NCBI GenBank assembly: GCA_905215645.1
Contig: CAJMQS010000001.1
Coordinates: 1 to 64,000 of the forward strand
Length of the DNA: 64,000 nt
Reading direction: 5' to 3'
DNA from: an uncultured bacterium
GTDB taxonomy: Bacteria; Bacillota; Negativicutes; Acidaminococcales; Acidaminococcaceae
The notes beneath the pieces were generated by a model, which saw only the letters and a list, made by a program, of their open reading frames with translations, was not told the DNA's origin and ran no database searches. Shown here piece after piece: positions 1 through 7,898 of the stretch. Position numbers and translations under genes: made by a program. Position 1 is the first letter of the stretch, and each line of letters starts with the position of its first letter.

Positions 1-760
1 GTGGACCCCGCGCATGCGGGGATGATCCTATCTTCAGGGGACAGGTCACGGGCGGCGTCAAGTGGACCCCGCGCATGCGGGGATGATCCTTTCTCTTTCA
101 TCCTGCGGGCTGAGTTGTTGATGTGGACCCCGCGCATGCGGGGATGATCCTCCGGATAGGCGATAGATCCGAAAGGCATTGCGGTGGACCCCGCGCATGC
201 GGGGATGATCCCATCAAGCAGTCAAAGACGGCCGCCGGTGTCCGGTGGACCCCGCGCATGCGGGGATGATCCTAAAACAAGCGATTTTTCCATCTGGGAC
301 AATAAGTGGACCCCGCGCATGCGGGGATGATCCCCAGGCTACAATAGGGAATGCGAACGCCAGGATGTGGACCCCGCGCATGCGGGGATGATCCTACTGC
401 CGTTTTGCCACTCTCCGGCGTCGCCTAGTGGACCCCGCGCATGCGGGGATGATCCCTGTAAACACCGTCAGCGTGGAGGACCTGCTGCGTGGACCCCGCG
501 TATGCGGGGATGATCCTACGAAATTAACCGGGCAAAAGACCGGAAACGGGTGGACCCCGCGTATGCGGGGATGATCCTGTGTAGCAGTTTGCATGCCCGG
601 TCGATTTCCGGTGGACCCCGCGTATGCGGGGATGATCCTCCATGCCAAACAGGGTGTGCCCCGCCCACCGGGTGGACCCCGCGTATGCGGGGATGATCCT
701 TGGCTAATTCCGAAGCAACAGCGTAGTATTAAGTGGACCCCGCGCATGCGGGGATAATCT
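1..760 (+). CRISPR. CRISPR array, subtype I-E-like repeats, 13 repeats and 12 spacers
   Basis: Thirteen repeats start at 1, 62, 123, 184, 245, 306, 367, 428, 489, 550, 611, 672 and 733, an exact 61-bp period. The 28-bp repeat begins GTGGACCCCG, has the short hairpin CCCCGC/GCGGGG and ends GGGGATGATCC, which resembles type I-E repeats. Repeats 1-8 carry GCGCATGCGG and repeats 9-12 GCGTATGCGG. The last one (733-760) is altered at its 3' end (GATAATCT for GATGATCC), marking the leader-distal end, so the leader and any cas genes should lie upstream, outside the window. The base after each repeat is T nine times and C three times. The 12 spacers are all different. The array continues past the left edge or starts there; this cannot be told. 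Confidence 0.97.
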
Positions 761-1182
761 GGACTAAGAATACTCGGGTGGAAGAGCATAGTAGTTTTTG
801 TCCTCTGGCCGGCCAGGGACGGGCGGGCCTTTGGCTCGCCTCTACGCCGTTGCAATCGAACGCTTAATCTAATGGTCACAGAAATGGAGTTGTCGGACCA
901 TCCCGTTTCTGTAATTTTTCGTTTTATCTTCGACTCCAACGCGGTAGGGGCTTCCCGCAGGGGAGCCCTTTCCGGCCACCCGGGGGGCCTGATAAGAAGT
1001 CCGAAACGGCCCTGAGGAGCCTTGAGAAGTCAGATGTCAGCTTTGTACGGCTTCAAAGCAGGTACGTCCTGCTTTATTGCCAACAAGCCTATGTCTGACT
1101 TCTGAAAGGCCCGAAGGGCCGTTCTGAAATCTTTTTATTATTTAACTCGTCACCTTAAAATTCCATACCCATCTACCCTTAC
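761..1182. other. Gene-free region after the CRISPR array holding small repeats
   Basis: No convincing gene is present. Bases 761-940 show nothing recognisable. About 945-1003 is a GC-rich block (GCTTCCCGCAGGGGAGCCC and following) that matches the block at about 19631-19682, so it is a dispersed repeat. A 77-bp inverted-repeat element follows at 1026-1102, and a GGCCCGAAGGGCC hairpin with a following T-rich run (about 1106-1139) looks like a rho-independent terminator. The minus-strand frame across the array is an artefact of repeat translation. Confidence 0.6.
1026..1102 (+). repeat. 77-bp inverted-repeat element, copy 1
   Basis: The element begins GAAGTCAGATGTCAGC and ends ATGTCTGACTTC, so its ends can pair. 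It is homologous, in reverse orientation, to 7688-7764, which is also exactly 77 bp. Shared internal words, read in this orientation, include TCAGCTTTGTACGG, TGCTTTAT and AACAAGC. It looks like a REP/MITE-type element without coding capacity. Confidence 0.75.
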
Positions 1183-1192
1183 AAAGGGGTTG

Positions 1193-1222
1193 TTGCGCTT
1201 GCAGCAGCCCCTTTGGTATAAT
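1193..1222 (+). promoter_or_regulatory. Predicted sigma-70-type promoter for the sensory operon
   Basis: TTGCGC (1193-1198) and TATAAT (1217-1222) are separated by 18 bp. The stretch 1183-1215 is also an almost perfect hairpin (AAAGGGG TTGTTGC ... GCAGCAG CCCCTTT) of the same family as terminators elsewhere in the window. The -10 is about 47 bp before the start codon at 1270. Confidence 0.55.
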
Positions 1223-1269
1223 GAAAAAAAGTCACAGTTTTCACATATCTTGACAGGGGAGGTGGGACC

Positions 1270-2856
1270 ATGGAAGGGCTGGTTCAGGGAATGGCAGATG
1301 GCCTTCAGGCTCTGGTCCAGATCCGGTCCGCTATCCCCCTGCCGGCTTTGTACTTGGCCGCCATGGCAGGGGTGATCCTGTGGGGCGGGTCCCTCCGGGA
1401 ACGGATCTTCCAGCTGGGAGCTCGGGAGGCTATGGGGTGGGGCATCTGGGTATGGCTGGCCTGGCTGGCCGTCCGGCTCCTGCGGCTGATCCTGGTCACA
1501 GGCTGGGATACTCTCCACCGGCTGCTCTGGTATGGCTTTTATCCCTGCATGGGGCTGCTGATCTTTCTGGTGGTCTGGGTGAGTTATGCCAGCAACCGGG
1601 ACCCGGAGGACCGGGCCCTTCCCCGGTGGCTCCAGGGCCTCCTGGTCCTGGACCTGCTGCTGGCCGGGCTGGCCCTTACCAACGACTGGCACCAGCAGGT
1701 ATTCCGGATTTACCCCAGTCCGGGCCATCACCGGGATGTGTACACCTATGGTGCCGGATATTTCCTGATCCTGGGCAGCTATCTGGTCCAGCTGCTGCTG
1801 GCCAATGGCTGGCTGGCCTGGAGAGCCTGGAAGGAGAAGTTCAGCCTGTTGAATCTGTGGGCTCCTTTGACCCTCCTCCTGCTTTACGGAGGGTATATTG
1901 CCGGGTACATCCTGCGGATTCCCTGGTGCTTCCGCAGTGAATTCGTTCTGTGCACAACGGTTTTCGGGTTTCTTTGGATGGAGGCTCTGCTCCGGTCCCG
2001 GCTGCTGCCGGGGAACAGCCAGTACCGGGAATGCTTCCTCCACTCCCGGCTGGGACTGACCATCCTGGACAGCCAGGGCCGGACGGTGTATCAGTGCCGG
2101 CAGCTGGCCGTCCATCTGGAAGGAGACTGGCAGCGGCGGACCATGCCCATCTCCGGGGGCCAGGTGGTGTGGTACCAGGATATGGGAGAACTGCGCCGGA
2201 AAAAGGAAAAACTGGAGCTTACCGCCCAGACGCTCCGGCGGGTCTACCGGCTGCGGCGGAACTGGGAAAAAATCCGGCGGGAACGGATCCACCAGCATAC
2301 CCGTCAACGGATCTATGAGGAGGTGGAAGGCATCCTCCAGAGCAAGGGGCCTCTTTTTCTCCGGTATGCCCGGGCCCTGGAGGGGGCAGAATCCGGTGAG
2401 GGGGCACGGCAGGTGGTGGCCCGGCTCAATGTGCTGGCCTGCTATCTGAAGAAACAGTGCGTCCTGCTGCTCCGGGGGCGGGAAGACAACAGTCTGCCGG
2501 CCCGGGAACTGCAGCTGGCCATTGGGGAACTGTGCCATTACCTGGAACGGACCGGACTGAAGACCCTGGTGGATGACCGGCTGGAGGGGCCTCTGCCGGT
2601 GGAAACGGCTCTGGCTTTTTTCCAGCTTCTGGAAGAGGCCTCGGAAGAGGCGGTGCGCCAGGGGGAACAGTCACAGATCTGCTGCCTGAAAGAGACCGGA
2701 CGGGGGTGGGAACTGTCCCTGCTCTGGGATCCTCATCCCTGGGTCCGGGCCTTCGTGGCCGGCCATCAGGCCCGGTACGGCCGGGACCTGTCCTGTCGGG
2801 AACTGGAATACGGCAGCAGCCTGGTGATCCAGCAGCAAAGGAGGGGTGGACGATGA
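1270..2856 (+). CDS. Membrane sensor with degenerate histidine-kinase module
   Basis: The first 250 residues hold about seven hydrophobic segments (near 25-40, 58-77, 88-106, 122-137, 162-182, 197-216, 226-242), like 7TM sensor domains of histidine kinases. A short PAS-like region (about 255-310) and a basic coiled stretch follow. The C-terminal part aligns with the kinase in the next gene but has lost the signature residues: RIHQ at 339-342 where the partner has RIHD, EEASEEAVRQG where the partner has the N box REALTNAICHG (Glu460 for Asn), and no DNGVG box. It therefore probably cannot bind ATP and may act as a sensing partner of the active kinase. An RBS (GGGGAGG) precedes the ATG, and the stop overlaps the next start as ATGA. 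Function is inferred. Confidence 0.8.
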   Translation: MEGLVQGMADGLQALVQIRSAIPLPALYLAAMAGVILWGGSLRERIFQLGAREAMGWGIWVWLAWLAVRLLRLILVTGWDTLHRLLWYGFYPCMGLLIFLVVWVSYASNRDPEDRALPRWLQGLLVLDLLLAGLALTNDWHQQVFRIYPSPGHHRDVYTYGAGYFLILGSYLVQLLLANGWLAWRAWKEKFSLLNLWAPLTLLLLYGGYIAGYILRIPWCFRSEFVLCTTVFGFLWMEALLRSRLLPGNSQYRECFLHSRLGLTILDSQGRTVYQCRQLAVHLEGDWQRRTMPISGGQVVWYQDMGELRRKKEKLELTAQTLRRVYRLRRNWEKIRRERIHQHTRQRIYEEVEGILQSKGPLFLRYARALEGAESGEGARQVVARLNVLACYLKKQCVLLLRGREDNSLPARELQLAIGELCHYLERTGLKTLVDDRLEGPLPVETALAFFQLLEEASEEAVRQGEQSQICCLKETGRGWELSLLWDPHPWVRAFVAGHQARYGRDLSCRELEYGSSLVIQQQRRGGR

Positions 2857-4265
2857 CCGGCTTTGTGAGCGTAAGCCCCCTGGTCCACCGGGTACTGGTA
2901 CTGCTGGGGTTTGTGGGGCTTTTGAGCCAGAGCATCCTGGTCTATTTTTTGGAACCTTTGCCCCGGTTCCAGCCGCTCTGCCGGAAAATCCTGGAAGGGA
3001 ACATCCTGACCCTTTTGATCCTGCTGGAAAGCGATCTGATCATGGATATCAGGCTGGACCGGGTGGAGCCCTACGGGGCCTTTTTCCGGCTGGTCCTGGG
3101 GGTCAGCCTCCTGGTCCTGGCCCTGCAGCAGCGAAAAGAAAAAATCGGCTGTCCGGCCTTGTGCCTGGCCGCTTCGGTGAGCCTGCCTTTCTGTGACAGA
3201 GGGTATCCCTGGGAAATAGGGCTGGCGCTGGCAGCTCTTTTGGTGCGGGACCTGGAGCTCCTGCCGGACACCATCCTGGAAAAACGGATGCAGATCACAG
3301 AGTATTCCATCCAGGAAGCCATCGATTCTCTGGAAGAAGGCGTCCTGATCTCCCTGGCCGGCGGGGAACCGGTGCTGATGAACCGGGCCCTGTTCCGGTA
3401 TACAGAAAGCGTGCTGGGGGTGGGGATCCGGAACGGCAATGTGCTGTGGCATCTGCTCCAGGATGTCCGCCGGCCAGGGCTCCTCCGGGAAAACCAGGGC
3501 AGAGGGCTGCTGTTCCGGGTGGAGGACGGCCGCTGGCTGCTGTTCCAGCGGGATACGGTCTCGTTCCAGGGACAGGCCCACTGGCAGCTGACCGCCAGTG
3601 ATGTGACGGAACTCCAGCGGGTGAACCAGTCTCTGGACCGGCAGAACCGGCAGCTCCAACAGAAAAATGCTGAACTGAAGGCACTGCTCCAGCATGTCCA
3701 GGAAATCCAGAGCCGGGAGACGCTCCGGGAAATCAGGACCCGGATCCACGACCTGATGGGGATGCGGATCAGCCTGCTCCAGCAGGTACTGAACAACCGG
3801 GATTTTGCCGATTACCAGCGGATCATGCCTCTGTTGGCCAATATGCTCAGGGATGTGCGGCAGGAAATCCGGGTGGATCCTCAGGTGCGCCTGGCGGAAC
3901 TGGTGTCCCTTTACCGGAAGCTGGGGGTGCTGGTCACCGTCCGGGGCAGTCTGCCGGAAGGGGAGTGGAAGGGCGAACTGTACGTACAGATCATCCGGGA
4001 AGCCCTGACCAACGCCATCTGTCACGGCCGGGCCAGCCAGGTGACCCTGGTGTTGGGGGAAAACAGCCTGCTGGTCCAGGACAACGGGGTGGGCTGTACC
4101 GGGCCCATCTGTCCGGGAGGCGGGCTTACGGGGATCCGGGAAAAAGTGGAAAACCGGGGCGGGAAACTGGAGGTTTCCGGAACCCCTCATTTTATCGTGA
4201 AGATCCGTTTTGAGACGGAAGAGAAGGAAGGGAACGACGATGATCCGTATTCTGCTGGTGGATGA
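2853..4265 (+). CDS. Sensor histidine kinase, NarL/LuxR-partner (HisKA_3) type
   Basis: 470 aa. Three or four membrane segments lie in residues 8-135, a PAS-like domain at about 145-255 and a coiled coil at 255-290. The phospho-acceptor His299 sits in RIHD. The ATPase domain shows an N box (REALTNAICHG, Asn387), a G1 box DNGVG (Asp410) and a G2 box GGGLTGIREK. This is the kinase layout that pairs with LuxR-type regulators such as the next gene, which it overlaps by 26 bases. The ATG at 2853 overlaps the previous stop and has AAAGGAGGGG upstream; an earlier in-frame start inside the previous gene is unlikely. Its signal is unknown, but the neighbouring secreted nucleotidase and nucleoside hydrolase suggest extracellular nucleotides or nucleosides (inference). 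Confidence 0.92.
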   Translation: MTGFVSVSPLVHRVLVLLGFVGLLSQSILVYFLEPLPRFQPLCRKILEGNILTLLILLESDLIMDIRLDRVEPYGAFFRLVLGVSLLVLALQQRKEKIGCPALCLAASVSLPFCDRGYPWEIGLALAALLVRDLELLPDTILEKRMQITEYSIQEAIDSLEEGVLISLAGGEPVLMNRALFRYTESVLGVGIRNGNVLWHLLQDVRRPGLLRENQGRGLLFRVEDGRWLLFQRDTVSFQGQAHWQLTASDVTELQRVNQSLDRQNRQLQQKNAELKALLQHVQEIQSRETLREIRTRIHDLMGMRISLLQQVLNNRDFADYQRIMPLLANMLRDVRQEIRVDPQVRLAELVSLYRKLGVLVTVRGSLPEGEWKGELYVQIIREALTNAICHGRASQVTLVLGENSLLVQDNGVGCTGPICPGGGLTGIREKVENRGGKLEVSGTPHFIVKIRFETEEKEGNDDDPYSAGG

Positions 4266-4857
4266 CCAGAAAATCCTTCTGGATGGGCTGGCCAGGCTGC
4301 TGGAACCTTATGAAGAGCTGGAGGTGGTGGGGGAAGTGCCCTTTTCGGAAATGGTGGAGACGGCCTGTGCCCGGCTAAAACCCCATGTGGTGCTCATGGA
4401 TATCTGCATGGAAGGGAAAACCAGCGGAATCGAAAGCACCCGGAAGATCCGGAAACATTTTCCCCAGATCAAGGTCATCATCATGACCGGGTTCCAGGAT
4501 ATGCATTTTGTGGAACTGGCCCGGGAGGCCGGAGCGGACAGCTTCATCTATAAGGAAAGTGCCGCGGAGCAGTTCGTGGACTGCATCCGCCGGACCATGG
4601 CGGGGGAGCACCTGTTCCCGGATATCCAGGAGCGGTCCACCTTTGGATTCTATAATGTCACCCTGACCCAGCGGGAAATCCAGATCCTCCACCTGGTCTG
4701 CCAGAACCTCAGCTATCAGGAAATCGCTGACCGGCTGCACCTGACCCGCCGGACCGTCAGCTTCCACATCAGCAACATGCTCAGCAAAACTGGGCACAAA
4801 AGCATCGTAGGCCTGGCGGTGGAAGCGGCGGAAAAAGGATATGCGGGGAGGGAGTAA
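4240..4857 (+). CDS. LuxR/NarL-family response regulator
   Basis: 205 aa. An N-terminal receiver domain has the acidic pair VDD (8-9), phospho-acceptor Asp54 in VVLMDICMEG and a conserved Lys in the YKES region. The C-terminal LuxR-type HTH spans LTQREIQILHLVCQ to RTVSFHISNM. It overlaps the kinase gene by 26 bases, so the two are translationally coupled; the ATG at 4240 has GGAAGGGAACGACG upstream. Directly after it come a terminator (4859-4901) and a 16-bp palindrome (4903-4918) placed as a NarL-type activator site would be. It is therefore the best candidate to control the operons at 4967 and 7899 (inference). Confidence 0.93.
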   Translation: MIRILLVDDQKILLDGLARLLEPYEELEVVGEVPFSEMVETACARLKPHVVLMDICMEGKTSGIESTRKIRKHFPQIKVIIMTGFQDMHFVELAREAGADSFIYKESAAEQFVDCIRRTMAGEHLFPDIQERSTFGFYNVTLTQREIQILHLVCQNLSYQEIADRLHLTRRTVSFHISNMLSKTGHKSIVGLAVEAAEKGYAGRE

Positions 4858-4858
4858 A

Positions 4859-4901
4859 AGGGGCTGTGAAAAAATGAGAAATCATTTTTTCACAGCCCCT
4901 A
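4859..4901 (+). terminator. Hairpin after the response regulator gene
   Basis: GGGGCTGTGAAAAAATGA pairs with TCATTTTTTCACAGCCCC around GAAA. It is a long, almost perfect stem with an internal T run that separates the sensory operon from the next promoter. Confidence 0.8.
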
Positions 4902-4902
4902 C

Positions 4903-4946
4903 CTGTACTTTAGTACAGTGCGCAATCCCGCTCTTTCCGGTATACT
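4903..4946 (+). promoter_or_regulatory. Palindromic operator CTGTACTTTAGTACAG with promoter
   Basis: The 16-bp box (4903-4918) is a perfect CTGTAC/GTACAG palindrome around TTTA. Exactly 22 bp separate it from the -10 TATACT (4941-4946), centring the box near -42. The same box with the same 22-bp spacing occurs at 7810-7853. No good -35 hexamer is present, which fits an activator that overlaps -35. The box also fits CTGT-N8-ACAG, the gamma-proteobacterial LexA pattern, so a repressor cannot be excluded. Confidence 0.7.
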
Positions 4947-4966
4947 GGAGACAGAAGGTGAAGAAG

Positions 4967-6067
4967 ATGGAAATACGGAATGATTTCAGGAAATTCTTTA
5001 CGATCCTCGGGATCCTGGCTCTAGCAGTCTTTGCCCCTTTGGGGCGGGGGCTGGCGGCTGAGAAGGAAAAGGTGATCCTGGATACGGATATGGTGGAGCT
5101 GCTGGATGACGGGGTGGCCATGATGATGCTGGCCCAGGCCCCCAACATCCAGCTGGAAGGGGTGACCATCGTTTTTGGGAACACCTGGGTGGAAACCGGG
5201 ACCGCAGCGGCCATCCGCCAGCTGGAAGGCATGGGCCGGAAAGACATCCCGGTGTTCATGGGGGTGAATGAACCCACCCGGAAGGACCGGTTCGCCCATA
5301 TGGCGGAAGAGAAACGGCTGTACGGACAGAACTTTGACAGCCACAAAGGGGCTGCCGGCTATCCCCGTCCGGACTCCTGGCAGCAGGTTTACCGGGAACG
5401 GTATCACCGGGAACCGGAACTGCAGCCCCGGAAGGAAGCGGCAGCCGACTTCATTGTCCGGACCATCCGTAAGAATCCCGGTCAGGTGACCCTGGTGGCC
5501 ATTGGCAGCGGCGCCAACCTGGCAGCGGCCCTGGACCGGGATCCGGCCATTGCCGGGCTGGTGAAACGGGTGGTGTACATGGCGGGCGCCTTCATGGTGG
5601 AAGGCAATGTGATGCCCCATGGAGAATTCAATGTGTGGATCGATCCGGAATCCGCCCGGAAAGTCTATCGGGCACCCTGGACGGAACAGGTATTCCTGCC
5701 CCTAGATGTGTGCAATACGGCCAAACTGAGCCATCAGGAATATCAGGTGCTTACCGGGAAAATCACCCAGCCCTGGGCCCGTGCCATGTGGAAGGAGTAT
5801 TGGGCAGGGCCGCTGTTCCAGCAGGATCCGGGATTTTCCAGCTATGTCTGGGATGTACTGGCCGCTGCCGTGGTCATCGATCCCCAGGTGATCACCCGGG
5901 AGGAAACCCTGCCGGTGGATGTGAATGACCAGGTTGGACCGGGTTATGGAGATACCCTGGCCTACCGGGGCTTCGGACCGGAAGGCACCCAGAAGGCCCG
6001 GATCGTCTTTGCCGTGGATCAGGACCGGTTGTGGCCCCTGGTGGAAAAAGTCTTCGACCGGCTGTAG
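4967..6067 (+). CDS. Exported nucleoside hydrolase family protein
   Basis: 366 aa. Residues 1-30 form a signal peptide (basic start, core ILGILALAVFAPL, likely cleavage after GRGLAA). The mature part opens with VILDTDMVELLDDGVA, a variant of the DTD...DD calcium-binding motif of inosine-uridine-preferring nucleoside hydrolases. VAIGSGANLAAAL and MAGAF follow in the expected order. The family cleaves the N-glycosidic bond of ribonucleosides to give base and ribose. Export next to a secreted 5'-nucleotidase suggests sequential breakdown of external nucleotides to nucleosides to bases. The ATG at 4967 was chosen because it follows the promoter and an AGAAGG site; the longer frame starts before the -10. 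The substrate is not predictable. Confidence 0.88.
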   Translation: MEIRNDFRKFFTILGILALAVFAPLGRGLAAEKEKVILDTDMVELLDDGVAMMMLAQAPNIQLEGVTIVFGNTWVETGTAAAIRQLEGMGRKDIPVFMGVNEPTRKDRFAHMAEEKRLYGQNFDSHKGAAGYPRPDSWQQVYRERYHREPELQPRKEAAADFIVRTIRKNPGQVTLVAIGSGANLAAALDRDPAIAGLVKRVVYMAGAFMVEGNVMPHGEFNVWIDPESARKVYRAPWTEQVFLPLDVCNTAKLSHQEYQVLTGKITQPWARAMWKEYWAGPLFQQDPGFSSYVWDVLAAAVVIDPQVITREETLPVDVNDQVGPGYGDTLAYRGFGPEGTQKARIVFAVDQDRLWPLVEKVFDRL

Positions 6068-6088
6068 GGAAAGAGAAAGGAGAACACC

Positions 6089-7687
6089 ATGACCAACCGC
6101 AAGAATTTCCTGCGCCTGGGGGCTGCCGCCCTGGTGCTGAGTCTGGGGCTGCCGCTCCAGGCCTGGGCTCGGGTGGTGCTGCTCCATACCAATGATATCC
6201 ACTGCGGGGTGGACCGGAACCTGACCCTGGCCCGGGTAGCGGCTTTCAAGAAGCACCAGAAGGCCCAGGAACCCCAGACCCTGCTCCTGGACGCCGGGGA
6301 TGCTATCCAGGGGGAACCGTTGGGGAAACTCACCGATGGACGGGCCATGGTCCGGATCCTGGATGCGGCGGGCTATAATTTCGCCATCCCCGGCAATCAT
6401 GAATTCGATTACGGCATGGACAATTTCCTGTCCCTAGCCAAAAAGCTGAAGTGCGGGTACACCAGCTGCAACTTCATCCGGCTGGATACCGGGAAGCCCG
6501 TGCTAGCGCCCTACCGGATCTTTCCCTTTAAAGAACGGAAGGTGGCGCTCATCGGGGTCACCACCCCCGGTACCCTGGTGTCGTCCACGCCCCGGTTCTT
6601 CCAGGACGGAAAAGGCCATTTCATCTATGGGTTCTGCGAAGACAAGGAAGGGGTAAAGCTTTACAGACAGGTCCAGGATACCGTGGAGGAAGCCCGAGAA
6701 CAGGGAGCGGACACGGTGATTTTGGTGGCCCATCTGGGCAGCGACGGCTCCATCCCCGTGTGGAGCAGCCGGGCACTCCTGGCCCATGTAACCGGAGTGG
6801 ATGGGCTCATCGACGGCCATTCCCACGAACAGTACGAAGTGTTTTACCCGGACCGGAAGGGAAAAATGATACCGGTGGCCCAGACCGGGACCAAGCTCCA
6901 AAGTCTGGGGCGCATGGTCATCGAAGATGACGGGACCATCCGGGGCGAACTGATCCGGAATCTGCCGGCACCGGATCCCCAGGTGGAGAAGCTGGTCCGG
7001 AAGGAAATGGCCAAAGTGGACAAAGCTCTTGCCCAGAAGATGGGAGATTCTCCCGTGGAGCTAGTGGATTCCTTGGAAGGCCAGCGGGCGGTGCGCCAGA
7101 AAGAAACCAATCTGGGAGATTTTGCGGCGGATGCTTTCCGGACCTATTTCAAGGCGGATGCGGCCCTGATCAACGGGGGCTCTTTCCGGTCCGCGCTGCC
7201 CCAGGGTGCCTGGACCCGGAAGACCCTTTTGACCATGTTCCCCTTCGGAAACCAGGCAGTGCTCCGGAGCGTTTCCGGCCAGCAGCTTCTGGATGCCTTG
7301 GAACTGAGTGTATCTCATGCGCCAGAAGAAAATGGCGGGTTCCTCCAGGTATCCGGACTGACCTTTGTCTATGATCCTGCCATCCCCTCTCCGGTGAAAC
7401 TGGATGATCAGGGGAATTTCGTCCGGGTGGAAGGCAAACGGCGGGTGAGCCAGGTGATGATCGGCGGCAGACCTTTGGACCCAGCAGAAGACTACCTGGT
7501 GGCTGGGACCAGTTATATCCTCAGTGACGGCGGCAATGGCTACGCCATGTTCAGAGATACTACCCTGGTGGCCGAACCGGGCCTCTCCGACGTGGACATC
7601 CTGGCCGACTACGTCCAGAAACAGGGCGTGGGCCGGGAATATGAGAAGCCGGAAGGACAGGGGAGAATCCAGGTGAATAGGAAATAA
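6089..7687 (+). CDS. Secreted 5'-nucleotidase (UshA/metallophosphoesterase family)
   Basis: 532 aa. A signal peptide ends near QAWA (about residue 26). The calcineurin-like metallophosphatase domain shows HTNDIHCG, LLDAGDAIQG, PGNHEFDYG and DGHSHEQ, all metal-ligand motifs of the family. The C-terminal 5'-nucleotidase domain has NLGDFAADAF, INGGSFRS and the GGFLQVSG substrate loop. It hydrolyses nucleoside monophosphates and similar esters outside the cytoplasm. It starts 21 bp after the nucleoside hydrolase with a good RBS (AAAGGAGAACACC), so the two form one operon. A 77-bp inverted-repeat element begins at its stop codon. Confidence 0.93.
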   Translation: MTNRKNFLRLGAAALVLSLGLPLQAWARVVLLHTNDIHCGVDRNLTLARVAAFKKHQKAQEPQTLLLDAGDAIQGEPLGKLTDGRAMVRILDAAGYNFAIPGNHEFDYGMDNFLSLAKKLKCGYTSCNFIRLDTGKPVLAPYRIFPFKERKVALIGVTTPGTLVSSTPRFFQDGKGHFIYGFCEDKEGVKLYRQVQDTVEEAREQGADTVILVAHLGSDGSIPVWSSRALLAHVTGVDGLIDGHSHEQYEVFYPDRKGKMIPVAQTGTKLQSLGRMVIEDDGTIRGELIRNLPAPDPQVEKLVRKEMAKVDKALAQKMGDSPVELVDSLEGQRAVRQKETNLGDFAADAFRTYFKADAALINGGSFRSALPQGAWTRKTLLTMFPFGNQAVLRSVSGQQLLDALELSVSHAPEENGGFLQVSGLTFVYDPAIPSPVKLDDQGNFVRVEGKRRVSQVMIGGRPLDPAEDYLVAGTSYILSDGGNGYAMFRDTTLVAEPGLSDVDILADYVQKQGVGREYEKPEGQGRIQVNRK

Positions 7688-7764
7688 GAAGTCAGATGTC
7701 AGCTTGTTCGCGATAAAGCAAAGTGGACCTACATCCAATCCGTACAAAGCTGATGTCTGACGTC
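7688..7764 (-). repeat. 77-bp inverted-repeat element, copy 2 (reverse orientation)
   Basis: This has the same length as 1026-1102, and its reverse complement aligns with it: GACGTCAGACATCAGCTTTG at one end and CAAGCTGACATCTGACTTC at the other. It sits immediately after the nucleotidase stop codon. With the following GGCCCTTAAGGGCC hairpin and T run it forms part of the transcript end. Confidence 0.75.
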
Positions 7765-7802
7765 TCAAGGCCCTTAAGGGCCGGGTCTGACTTCTTTTTT
7801 TT
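7765..7802 (+). terminator. Terminator hairpin after the nucleotidase gene
   Basis: AAGGCCCTTAAGGGCC is followed by GGGTCTGACTTC and a run of eight or more Ts. TCTGACTTC (7786-7794) can also pair with GAAGTCAGA at 7688, giving a larger stem that encloses the 77-bp element. It is homologous to the terminator at 19686-19730. Confidence 0.75.
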
Positions 7803-7809
7803 CCAAAAC

Positions 7810-7853
7810 CTGTACTTTAGTACAGCGTATTTGTTCCGAAAATTCTGTACAAT
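7810..7853 (+). promoter_or_regulatory. Second copy of the CTGTACTTTAGTACAG operator with promoter
   Basis: The box at 7810-7825 is identical to that at 4903-4918 and again stands 22 bp before the -10 (TACAAT, 7848-7853). It drives the YdjI/YdjG/YdjH-like operon starting at 7899. Confidence 0.7.
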
Positions 7854-7898
7854 AGAGCCAGAAGAAAGTGATAGGAACTGGAGAAAGGGAGGTACATT

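Noticed and set aside
394..939. Minus-strand frame of 181 codons over the CRISPR array
   Set aside because: Most of it is repeat translation (recurrent SSPHTRG and IIPAYAGST), a well-known false gene pattern.
1150..2538. Minus-strand frame of 462 codons
   Set aside because: Proline- and glutamine-rich shadow of the membrane sensor gene, with no start signal; it would also cross the promoter.
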